Assembly (NCBI GenBank): GCA_964036045.1
Contig: OZ038380.1
Location: 63,596,591 to 63,660,590, forward strand
From: Eutreptiella sp. 'Long Island Sound 2002'
Taxonomy: Eukaryota > Euglenozoa > Euglenophyceae > Eutreptiales > Eutreptiaceae
DNA: 64,000 nucleotides
Reading direction: 5' to 3'
The translations under genes and the position numbers were made by a program. The notes below the pieces were generated by a model. That model made no database searches and was not told the origin of the DNA. It saw only the letters and a program-made list of their open reading frames with translations. Positions 9,992 to 18,600 of this stretch are shown piece after piece; within the stretch, counting starts at the first letter, position 1, and the number at the start of each line of letters is the position of its first letter.

Positions 9992-11269
9992 ATGCAGTTC
10001 TATTGCTCGAAACATTTGAATAACGCTTTCCGTTTCTTCGGGAAAGCAATGGGCCTAGTGCATGCTAACCCTCCCTTCTCCCTGCTCACGAAGGTTCTAA
10101 ACAAAATCGCTCAAGAGGGAGGAAGGGTTGTTACGTGCACCACTGACTGGGGCTGTTCAGGTAAACACGCTTATTGGCGCCGTAGGCTGGACCGAATGAA
10201 TGTGAAAAGAGTGCAACTCCCCGATGGTCCCATTTATGTGCCTGAGGACTCAGACACAGCTATGCAGGCCCCTGAGTGGGCCAGTTTCTTATCCATTGTG
10301 GATGGATCCCTCAACCCTGTACCCCTGTGTGATCTGGCTCAGGTGCTACTGAAAGAGGTCATGGCGAAAATGGTGGCTTGACCCTTTCTGATCCCAAAAA
10401 GCGATCTCCAGAGCACCTATCTGCCACACTTACACGGTGTGAATCCCCCGATGGCTATTTGGAACCTGCTGCTGTAAAGGAGGATGCCGACGAACAACTG
10501 TCTGAGATCGCAAGCACTATCCCTCCTGTTGATCCTACCTGTGTTGAACTCAAACACAGTGCCTTCCTGGCCCAGCTGTTGCTGGAGCAGGTAGACCTAG
10601 AGTCAACCTCAGAACCAACTCCCCCTGTTAGGAAGCCGGTGCTGCACATGCAGCATACTCACTCAGGTGAACCCCTGGCTCAGAGTCCTGATGCTCTAGC
10701 GCGGCCTGCTTCTAATAACATGCCACTGTCTGAGCATGACACTCAGGAACTCCGACGGCTGTTGTACCTAAAGGCCGAAGGTATTGAGCGCCAGGAACGG
10801 CTGCAATACCTCAGACAGACCTGGAAATCCTCCATGTGGTCTGAGGTGGACGATGATTCCTACACGCTGCCTGACCCGGACATACCCCCAGTGTATTCTT
10901 TGCACTATGGGCAACAATGCCCCGCTGAGTGGGATGATGGCTCAGTGCCTGCCGAAACTGCCGTTCGGCAGAAAAAGAAAGAACATGGCAAGAGCAACCT
11001 CCATGCTGAGGAGCATTTCCTGCAGAATCCGAGAGTCTGAACCTTGAACCACGACTGAAGAAACTGCTCCTAACCTATGAGGAGGTGTTCAGCGCCCTGC
11101 CGCCTCCCCTGTCTTGTAAAAAACTGGTCCAGATGGACCTGGAACTCAAACCTGAATTTCAAAAGACGCGAGTGAGGCGTCGTCCCTACCCCGCTCCACA
11201 GGAACAGGTTGAAGAAATCCAGCGCCAGATCCAAGAATGTATTGATGCTGGCCTCGTGCAGGAATATTG
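9992..11269 (+). pseudogene. Protease-RT linker and RT N-terminus of copy C
   Basis: Three overlapping open pieces (9992-10381, 10378-11040, 11085-11269) match the linker between protease and RT in family B, including LNPVPLCDL, EIASTIPPVDP and RPASNNMPLSE. The last piece reads LKPEFQKTRVRRRPYP and IQECIDAGLVQEY, the segment just before the RT fingers. Frame changes near 10380 and 11035 and truncation at 11269 show decay. At the codon where the fuller copy has TAG (51615-51617) this copy has TGG. Confidence 0.6.
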
Positions 11270-12435
11270 ACGCGTATTGGTACCCCCTTGGATCTTGGGT
11301 ACTGAAATCTGCTCCATGTTGAAGAGCTTGAGGTCTTTCAAACCAATTTTTTTACTCTTTTTTGAGGCATATCGAGCACTCATTTTGGAGGCTATGGGAG
11401 CACTCTTTAAGAGACATTAGAAGACCAAGTAGGCACAAGAGATTCCGTAATACCACGCAAATACAAATTGTTCTACGAGCTTTGCTCGCCCCATGACACA
11501 ATCTGGTGTCCTAAAAGAGGAAGAGAGGGCAAACAAGGCAACAACTTAGGTTAATACACATGTAAACATACCTAAGTACCAAACCATGTGCTAAGGTTAG
11601 ATTTTTAGGAAAAATCACAGTAAAGGAGGGCACCACAGGCCCTGTGACCTGAGATTCAGGTCATCGACAACTGTCGTCGACAGGAACTGTGCTGTGGTCA
11701 ACATGTCTAAGTCAGTTCTGGGTCAAACCAAGGTCAAACAAGTCAAACAATGTCATGAACATGTTGAAAACATGGTTAAAACTTGAAACATGGGTCCTCC
11801 CCCATGCGCCAGCCTAGAGGCATTCTCGCGCCATATGATATTTTTTCTGAAAACCTATGGACTTACCCTTAATATCCCCCATAGGGGAGGGAACGGCCGT
11901 CGCAGCAGGTTGTCTGTGAAAAGTTGGCAACCGTTGCACTCAGCACCCTTCAAACCGGGGGGGTGGCACCCGGTATAACCGTCCCGGGTTCCAGAGGTGA
12001 AAAACACATGTTTCGAGAAGGTGGGGGGGGGGGGCTGTCAGAATTCTGTAAGCCAACGGGCTGGATCCCTGATGTCGACCAGGAATCGCGCCAAAAATCC
12101 AAAATGGGTTAAAATTTGGTTCCGTAAATTTCTGGTGACCCTTTGAGACTCCGTTGAAGTAACTAAAAACATTTCAGGTCTGCTGCAACCGTCTGGAAAC
12201 CCCTGTGAGTCTCACAAGATGACCCTGTCGGGCTCTCAAAATTCTGCAGCCCCACCACTTGACTTGCTTGGCAAACAGCACACATGTGACCCCGCGATGC
12301 TGAACAGGTGGATCTCACCACTGCTGCTGCATGTACACCTGCATGTACACCACATGACCAACCTAAATTTTGCTTACCTGACCTGAAATTTTGGCTGGAG
12401 GGGGGGGGCAGGGCTTGAGGGGGAGGGGGGGCTGT
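11270..12435. other. Non-coding stretch, no gene seen
   Basis: AT-rich until about 11900, then mixed, with G runs (12024-12033). No credible ORF. A segment near 11775-11815 (AAAACTTGAAACATGGGTC then a C run) resembles 21300-21335 (AAAACTTGAACACGGGTC then a C run), suggesting two remnants of one repeat family. Confidence 0.5.
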
Positions 12436-13653
12436 CAGGGCCTTATGGGCGGAGACAAACTGTCCACCGTGGCCAGGACTTTATAGGTCGAGGCCCATCC
12501 TCGGGCTCTGTGCCGCCAGGGCCTTATTGGCCGAGGCGGTCCGTCTTTTTGACCAGGACCTTAGTCGTCGAGACCCCGTCCTAAATTACCCTTCCCCTCC
12601 CAAATTACCCTTCCCCTCCAGGGCCTTACGGGCCGAGGTCAGCTGTCGTTTGGGCCAGGACCTTCCGCGGTCGAGGCCTCCGACGCGGCGTCGTGGACGC
12701 GCCGCTTTGCCCGCTGCCGGGCCGCTGCGCCCGTTGCTGTTGGGGGGGCTCCTTCGCCGCTTGTTGGTGCGCCGTTGCGCCGTTGCCGCTCGGAGCTGTT
12801 GCTGCCGCCCCCTGGCGCGCCTCTGTACCGATGCCGCTGCTGGCTCCCTGCACGCAACAGCAACATCTCGACCTCCACCCTTGAACTAACACCTATAGCG
12901 AGAGGGAGAAAAATGCAAATCAAACACACAACACAAAAGAGCGGGATGGGGATGAGGAGGGAAGGATGGGAGATATGGAAGGAAGTGAGGGGTAGAGAGG
13001 GGTGGAGGAGGTTGTCTGGCCGCCTGGATGGTAGCCAGGAATTCTGAAAAAATGTTGAACTTGTTGTGATGTCAGGGTGGTGCCGAGACTGGGGTTGAGT
13101 TGTCAGGGCCGCAGTCGAGACAACGTGCTGAGATTTTACGAGGGATCGGTTGCATGAGAACAACATCCCAAGCAAGACTCACCTAATGCATATGAGGTGG
13201 GGGCGTCGCTGTCAGGGAGTACTCCGAGACAGTGTGCTAAAATTTCACCAGGGATTGATTGGGTATCCGAGGCGAAAATTCAAACCTTGCCTTCATATGA
13301 GGGGGGGTCGCCTTGCTACCAGGGCATAAGCCGAGACAACTTACTTGGCCATTTACCAGGGATGTTTAAAAATCGTCCGAGGCTAAACCAACTAAATGCC
13401 TATATGACAACCTCACCGCACCTGAACCCTTGTAACCATAAACAAAGGAGGGGGGGGTAAGACCAGGGCCTTACTGAGCCGAAGTACTTCCTGAGAAAAG
13501 GAGTGGGGGGGGGTACTACCAGGGCCTTCGGAAGCCGAGGTACTGCCGGTAAGGGAGAGGATGCAAGAGGAGTGACCGTCAGGCATCAGGGCCCATGTTC
13601 GAGCCGAGACCCCATGGACAGGAGTGTGGGATCAGCGTTCCTCGGAACCGAGA
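12436..13653 (+). repeat. Array of CAGG-hairpin-CGAG motifs
   Basis: At least 14 short units share CAGG at the left and CGAG(A/G)C at the right, with a variable but self-complementary middle. Examples start at 12436, 12474, 12517, 12554, 12619, 12656, 13073, 13104, 13213, 13249, 13320, 13357, 13464, 13520, 13587 and 13633. Stems change in a paired way: GGCC with GGCC at 12517 and 12619, GACC with GGTC at 12656, GGAT with ATCC at 13249, GTTCC with GGAAC at 13633. In 12436-12678 two types alternate (GGGCC then GGACC). In 13104-13383 they sit in tandem units of about 105-109 bp. Origin unknown. Confidence 0.65.
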
Positions 13654-13684
13654 TCCACGTACCTAAATTTTCAGATGGCTCTCC

Positions 13685-14458
13685 TCAGTTGACATTCGTA
13701 TCGTGCTGTGGTACCAGGGGCCATCCCCGGTAGTCCTGCCCAGGATACAGGTTATAAATAACCTGCACGATATGGAATGCTCCCCGCATCCATGCAGTGA
13801 GCCGCCCCAGCGACTCCCACACAGACGCAGGAACGGTGATGCAACCGGACACCGTCAGACCAGTATAGGAGAACGAGGGTCCAGCCTGCCATGCCCGGTG
13901 GCTCAATGGTGTGTCGGTGGACTCAGGCAGGGTTTGGGTTCCCAACTCGAACTCCGCGTCCAGGGTCCGCCTCAGGTGGTGCACACGGTGCGAGATCAGC
14001 AGGACCCATCCACCGGCCCAATCAATCATTTGGATGCCATCCTGGGCGAGTTTGGTCTCCTCCACGCATACGGCCTCTCCTTCCATCACCGGCTGCACAA
14101 TCATAGTACCCCTTTCAAAAAACTTTGCGTCCAACCATCCCCGGATGGTGATATCTCCCCTTGTGGCCTGCTTACCTGGTATTCTCCAGATTTGATGTCG
14201 CAAAAATTGGGGGAAGATGGTGATATCACCCTTTCGTTGCGGGATCCCCAACCAAGGAGGCCCCTTGTCATCCCAAATATGGCTATCTTCCCACAACGAG
14301 ATCGAGACCACCACCGGAATCAAACCGTTCCTGCGGATACGCAAGTGTCCCCGCGGGTCGTAAATGTTGAACAGCCGGATATCGTCCACATGTGATCCGA
14401 TCAACTTGGAGTGAGCGTGAGCCATGACGAAAGCAACTTGGAATGGGCTGAGGGCCAT
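13685..14458 (-). CDS. Unrecognised 257-aa ORF
   Basis: Open from an ATG at 14458 (product begins MALSPFQVAFVMAHAH) to a stop at 13685. Composition is protein-like: many Trp and Ile, balanced charge, motifs such as WEDSHIWDDKGPPWLG and IQMIDWAGGWVLLISH. No domain recognised. Upstream extension into the TAGG microsatellite is open but gives a repetitive peptide, so the 14458 start is preferred. It lies between the hairpin array and the microsatellite and could be a gag-like or accessory ORF of a degraded minus-strand element. The plus-strand frame over the same bases (13703-14395) looks like its shadow. Confidence 0.4.
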   Translation of the reverse strand: MALSPFQVAFVMAHAHSKLIGSHVDDIRLFNIYDPRGHLRIRRNGLIPVVVSISLWEDSHIWDDKGPPWLGIPQRKGDITIFPQFLRHQIWRIPGKQATRGDITIRGWLDAKFFERGTMIVQPVMEGEAVCVEETKLAQDGIQMIDWAGGWVLLISHRVHHLRRTLDAEFELGTQTLPESTDTPLSHRAWQAGPSFSYTGLTVSGCITVPASVWESLGRLTAWMRGAFHIVQVIYNLYPGQDYRGWPLVPQHDTNVN

Positions 14459-14532
14459 GTAGGTAGGTAGTATAGGTATAGTATAGTGTAGGTAGGTAAT
14501 TAGGTAGGTAGGTAGTATCCACACATGGCCCT
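14451..14532. repeat. TAGG microsatellite between inverted arms
   Basis: AGGGCCATGT at 14451-14460 and its exact reverse complement ACATGGCCCT at 14523-14532 enclose about 62 bp of (TAGG)n and TATAG-like repeats. Both flanking ORFs start inside these arms. It marks the junction where family E begins without its RT half. Confidence 0.75.
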
Positions 14533-17392
14533 CCCCTCACAAAAGTGTTTTCAGGAGGCACTGTGCGAGAAGTGTGCATTGTATATCCCCAATGACACGG
14601 GTGAATATGCGATTCACACTGATGCCTCGGATTCTGGCATAGGCGGTGTGTTGGAGCAGCAATTGCCTGATGGTAGCTGGGCTCCTTGCGCCTTCTACTC
14701 AAAAAAACTCGAAGGCCAGATCCGGTATGGTCCTGAGGGCGAAGCCCTGGGCTTTACCGGACAAAGGGCCTGGTCTGTGCGAGAAAAGGAGACCTACGCA
14801 CTGGTGTCCTGCCTCCTCAAGTTCAAGAGCTGGATATCAGGGCGTAAGGTCACTGCTTTCACGGACCACAAGTCCCTCGAGTCATGGTACAAGGAGGATC
14901 TCTGTACCATGGCTGGGCCCCTGGGTCGTCGCGGCCGTTGGCATGAATTCCTTTCCCGGTACAACATTGTCGTCGTATACAAGCCGGGTAAGGACAATGA
15001 TGTCGCGGACGGGATGAGCCGGTGGGCCTACCCTGCGGGGCTGGCGGATGACACCAACTTCCATGGTTCGGACGCCGACCTCAAGTGGTATGAGGACTGG
15101 GAAGCCCAAGAAAAGGCCCGAAATGATGCCCTCATTGATCGGCTGTCCATATCTCGCGAAGGGAGTGAGTCTGGACCCCCGTGCAGCCATACGGCCAAGT
15201 GCCATGGTCACTGCAGCAGGTACAGCAATCTGCGCGCGGCCAGCCACTACCCCTGCGTTCATTATGAGTGCGCCAGCCTGGAAACGGCCACTCCGGACAA
15301 GCTGGATGCCCAGAGGGCAGCTGATGCTCTGCTCTTTCCGAAATACAGGGCCCAGGTGACTCCGGACCCCCTTCCTGCTGATCGGCCACTCACTGCGGAC
15401 CCCCCTCGGTGTCCTGATTGCCTGGATCACCATAAGATTAACACGTGTGGTGTCCTGAACCTCCTGCACAGTCATCCTGATGATCCTGACTATGGTTCTG
15501 AGGCTGAAGAGTCCGTGGGTCCTGAGTTCTTTGAGGATCCAGACCTCCATGGTATGGCCCATGTGATGAGGGAGTCTCCTCATGCTCCCCACGCCCTGAT
15601 TGCTTCCGTCACATCGGTCAATGTGCCCCCACCGTGTAGTATCCTGTATGAGGATTGGGAACCATACTACGCTGAGGACCCCAACCTGAAAGTCCTGCTT
15701 GACTGGGGTATCAAGAAAAACATTGAGTATGGCATCTACCGGTGGCATGAACCACAATGGGGACACCCCCATATCAGGGTGGATGGTAGGGCAGTGGTTC
15801 CTGTGGCCATCCTGAGCAAGGTGATAGAAGCAGTGCACTACTTTGCACATCCAGGTACCCCCAAAACCCTGGAACTGTTCAAGCGACAGTTCCATGTCCG
15901 AAATCTGTCCGAGGATAACCTTCGGGACAGAGTGAAGGAGGTTGTGGATGCCTGTGTGGTATGTGCACAGTCCAAGGCACGAAGGGGCCCACATCCTGAC
16001 TCATGTGAGCCCTTCCCCGTGCCCTCCTATCCCTTTGCATCAGTGGCAATGGACTTTGTATCCCTGCCTGAAGTTAAACATCCTGAAACAGGGGTGAAGG
16101 TGGACTATGCGATGGTTATCGTGTGTCGGTTGACAGGTTATATCCTGGCCATTCCATGTAGACAAGAGGGATTGACGAGCCATAAAGCCGCCGCCCTATT
16201 TCTGCACTATTGTGCCTTTTTTACTGGGATGCCCAGGGAGATACATTCTGATAACCAGTCCATCATCTCCTCAGAGTTCTTCGACGCCCTTTGTGGTCTG
16301 GCTGGCATTACCCAGGCCAAGTCTATAGTGTATAGACCAAAGAGTAATGGGCGTGCGGAGCGGGCAGTTCAGTCTATTATCAGTGCTTTGCGGCTATACT
16401 TGGTGTTCCGCAAGCTGGACTCGATCTATGCCCTGCCATTTGCCCTGTGGGGTCTTAATGACCTACCGGGCCCCATCGCACCCTACTCACCGCACCGGCC
16501 GGTTTTCGGCCGGGACCCTATCGGGTTTGGCGAGGTACCCCCCCTGACCGTGGATACCGGGGTGGAGGATGCGACCGAGTACTTCCGCAGGGCTCAGGAC
16601 GAACGCCAGCTCATCCAATCAAAGTTGGTTGACCTTCATGCCCGGGAGTACCAGGTCTTCCTCAAAAAACATCCGTCTCTGCAGTTTAAGGACGGAGACC
16701 GCGTATGGGTGCGAAATAGAACCGACCAGCCTGGCCTACATCCCAAGCTGGACAGGATATGGCAGGGCCCTGCAGAGATCCTCCGTAAGGTTTCCACGAA
16801 TACGTACTTAGTAAACCTGAACGGTAAGGAGGTCATTCTGTCGGTGGGAAGGCTAAAGCCCTATATACCCCGACGGGATGGTGTGAACCCCCCCCTCCAT
16901 CATTACTCTGAGCGTCGGGACCTCCACGACGACTCCTATGTTGTCGAGGACGTCCTGGACCATGAGTATAGGGGTAAGGTTCGAGGGAAAGCGAAGAAGT
17001 CCAAACAGCCCTTCGAAGGCGGCAAACCTTGGTGGAAAGTCAAATACCGGGGTTTTGACAGGCCCGAATGGCATGATGTCACTGCTTTCCTGCATGACAT
17101 CAATAAAGACTGGCTGGACTACAATCAGCGGCTCCACATCACGGTGTCCACTGATTCCCTCAGGGAAATCAAGCTGTGGCTGGACCGACTGATCTGCTGT
17201 CCTGATGCCCAGCCTGAGGGTGTCTATAAACTGTCCTGCCTGGCTTCTAGTTTGGGGCTGAATCAGGCAGATCCTCCACCCCCTGACATCCGCCTGGATG
17301 TCCCTGCAGCCCCTGAGCCGGTCTCTGGCCTACAGTGGGCAGTGAGTCAGGTGGCATCTATGGTGTTTCCCTCTCTCTTTTCTTCCCTCTGA
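14525..17392 (+). CDS. Family E pol fragment: RNase H, integrase, chromodomain
   Basis: 955 codons, fully open. RNase H begins near residue 27 (AIHTDASDSGIGG) and ends with KDNDVADGMSRWAYPAG. A long linker follows. The integrase zinc module (about 432-480) has VHYFAHPG and CVVCAQSK. The catalytic core has D in VAMDFVSLPE (about 507), D in IHSDNQSI (about 574) and E in GRAERAVQS (about 608). GPY/F-like text is IWQGPAEILR. The chromodomain (about 803-866) reads YVVEDVL, WWKVKYRGFDRPEW and DWLDYNQ. The protein lacks gag, protease and RT because the copy starts at the microsatellite junction; the annotated ATG is just the first one. No stop over 2.8 kb suggests a fairly young source element. Confidence 0.85.
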   Translation: MALPSQKCFQEALCEKCALYIPNDTGEYAIHTDASDSGIGGVLEQQLPDGSWAPCAFYSKKLEGQIRYGPEGEALGFTGQRAWSVREKETYALVSCLLKFKSWISGRKVTAFTDHKSLESWYKEDLCTMAGPLGRRGRWHEFLSRYNIVVVYKPGKDNDVADGMSRWAYPAGLADDTNFHGSDADLKWYEDWEAQEKARNDALIDRLSISREGSESGPPCSHTAKCHGHCSRYSNLRAASHYPCVHYECASLETATPDKLDAQRAADALLFPKYRAQVTPDPLPADRPLTADPPRCPDCLDHHKINTCGVLNLLHSHPDDPDYGSEAEESVGPEFFEDPDLHGMAHVMRESPHAPHALIASVTSVNVPPPCSILYEDWEPYYAEDPNLKVLLDWGIKKNIEYGIYRWHEPQWGHPHIRVDGRAVVPVAILSKVIEAVHYFAHPGTPKTLELFKRQFHVRNLSEDNLRDRVKEVVDACVVCAQSKARRGPHPDSCEPFPVPSYPFASVAMDFVSLPEVKHPETGVKVDYAMVIVCRLTGYILAIPCRQEGLTSHKAAALFLHYCAFFTGMPREIHSDNQSIISSEFFDALCGLAGITQAKSIVYRPKSNGRAERAVQSIISALRLYLVFRKLDSIYALPFALWGLNDLPGPIAPYSPHRPVFGRDPIGFGEVPPLTVDTGVEDATEYFRRAQDERQLIQSKLVDLHAREYQVFLKKHPSLQFKDGDRVWVRNRTDQPGLHPKLDRIWQGPAEILRKVSTNTYLVNLNGKEVILSVGRLKPYIPRRDGVNPPLHHYSERRDLHDDSYVVEDVLDHEYRGKVRGKAKKSKQPFEGGKPWWKVKYRGFDRPEWHDVTAFLHDINKDWLDYNQRLHITVSTDSLREIKLWLDRLICCPDAQPEGVYKLSCLASSLGLNQADPPPPDIRLDVPAAPEPVSGLQWAVSQVASMVFPSLFSSL

Positions 17393-18434
17393 GGTATCTC
17401 TGGACCTGCAGGTCTGCAGTACCTCCCTTTCCTTCTCCTCCTGGGATATCTCTGGACTTGACGCCCTGGGGTATCTCAGAGTCCTGAAATGCATCGCGCA
17501 GGGGCGATGCGGGGCAGTAGTTGGGGTCATGTACCTGGATTGGCTTGGAGTGGCTCCGACCTAGAGTGCCAGCCAATGCAGTGAACCGCCAGCGCTCGCC
17601 AGGTCATGGGAATGGCTGTGAAGAGCCGAGTCTGAACGGACATACAGCCCGGAATAAGCAGGGTGTGCGACTTGATTTTTCGGCCTTCGTGTGATTGAAG
17701 GCCAGGCGGTTGCATGGTATAATGTGCAATACGACTGGTGCGCAAGCACTGTCAAGGGGGACTGGCCTATGGGGAACCGCGAACGCCAGCAGGGTACGTT
17801 GGAGTGCTTCGGCATCGAGGTACCTGGGGTATGAGAATACCACCTTCCTGCTGGTACCTCTCCCACCGCCAGCGCACATACGTCCGCACCGGGGTACGTT
17901 AAACAGCTCAGGACCATGACAGGACGAGGCCCCGATCTGTTTCTGTGTTTGGTGCTGAATTTCAGGCAGTTTATAGTATTTTATTGTGTACTATCCCATC
18001 TCTCTTGTCCTGCCCGCCATTGCTGAGAATGGCTACCTTTTTCTATTTTTTCACCCGCTGATGGCAAGCGGGCCCTTTCACTCTTGTACATATGTGGAAG
18101 TGGGAAGCCGTACTGCAGGTAGTCACCTCAGTTCTTGTGTACATAGTTTGCCCACTCGCCAGTTGGCCGTAGCTTTTTCTTTGAGAGTGGTCGCCAACTT
18201 GGTCCCCGGCGTTGAGCTGGGGAGGGGAGTGGAAAGCTGATGCGGCCACCTGTTTTTCATTGAGAGCAGGCGCCAACTCAGATCCTGTGTTGGTCTGGGG
18301 AGGGGAGTGTAAAAAACATTTGGCCGTTTAGGACAATTTTACACCCACCCGTCCCATCCCTTTGTATGTTTTGTGTCTGCCACCACCTGGTGGTTTCTTC
18401 CGCCTCAGTGGGTACACTGAGCTGGGGAGGGGAG
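17393..18434 (+). other. 3' untranslated region of family E with three polypurine tracts
   Basis: No gene seen. The 15-mer CTGGGGAGGGGAGTG occurs three times at 18217-18231, 18295-18309 and 18422-18436, each preceded by related sequence (GCCAACTTGG or GCCAACTCAG upstream of the first two). A purine tract directly before TG is the plus-strand primer of LTR elements, and the third is followed by TGTTTGGTGTCAG. Short repeats of GGTATCTC(T)GGAC lie at 17393-17485. Confidence 0.5.
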
Positions 18435-18600
18435 TGTTTGGTGTCAGACAACCCCCCAAAACCCCCGCCTATGTCCTCCACTACTCATCCTTTACCCCCC
18501 CCTCTTCAGGTCACAAACTGTACTTTGTTTTCCACAACAAGTCCTCATGCCAAGTTCCCCGAAACTTGATTCTTTGGGAAACTTCAGGGGACTAGGCGCA
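18435..18600 (+). repeat. Possible start of family E 3' LTR
   Basis: TGTTTGGTGTCAGAC directly after the third polypurine tract is a plausible LTR 5' end. The partner LTR is absent, so the right boundary cannot be set; the end given here is arbitrary. Confidence 0.3.

Larger units (their letters stand above)
9288..11269 (+). mobile_element. Family B fragment (copy C), interrupted and truncated
   Basis: Aligns without rearrangement to 50100-52055 of the fuller family B copy: end of gag, protease, the protease-RT linker and the start of RT. Family A interrupts it on the left at 9288. On the right, similarity stops at 11269 within the RT N-terminus, after IDAGLVQEY. Substitutions are far more numerous than between the two duplicates at 24 and 48 kb, so it is an older or different subfamily member. 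Confidence 0.8.

Noticed and set aside
12436-13653. CRISPR array
   Set aside because: Repeats are not identical, spacing is irregular, stems vary, there are no cas genes and the context is eukaryotic.
14461-14522. Telomeric repeat
   Set aside because: TAGG units are irregular and short, and not a known telomere unit; a microsatellite is simpler.
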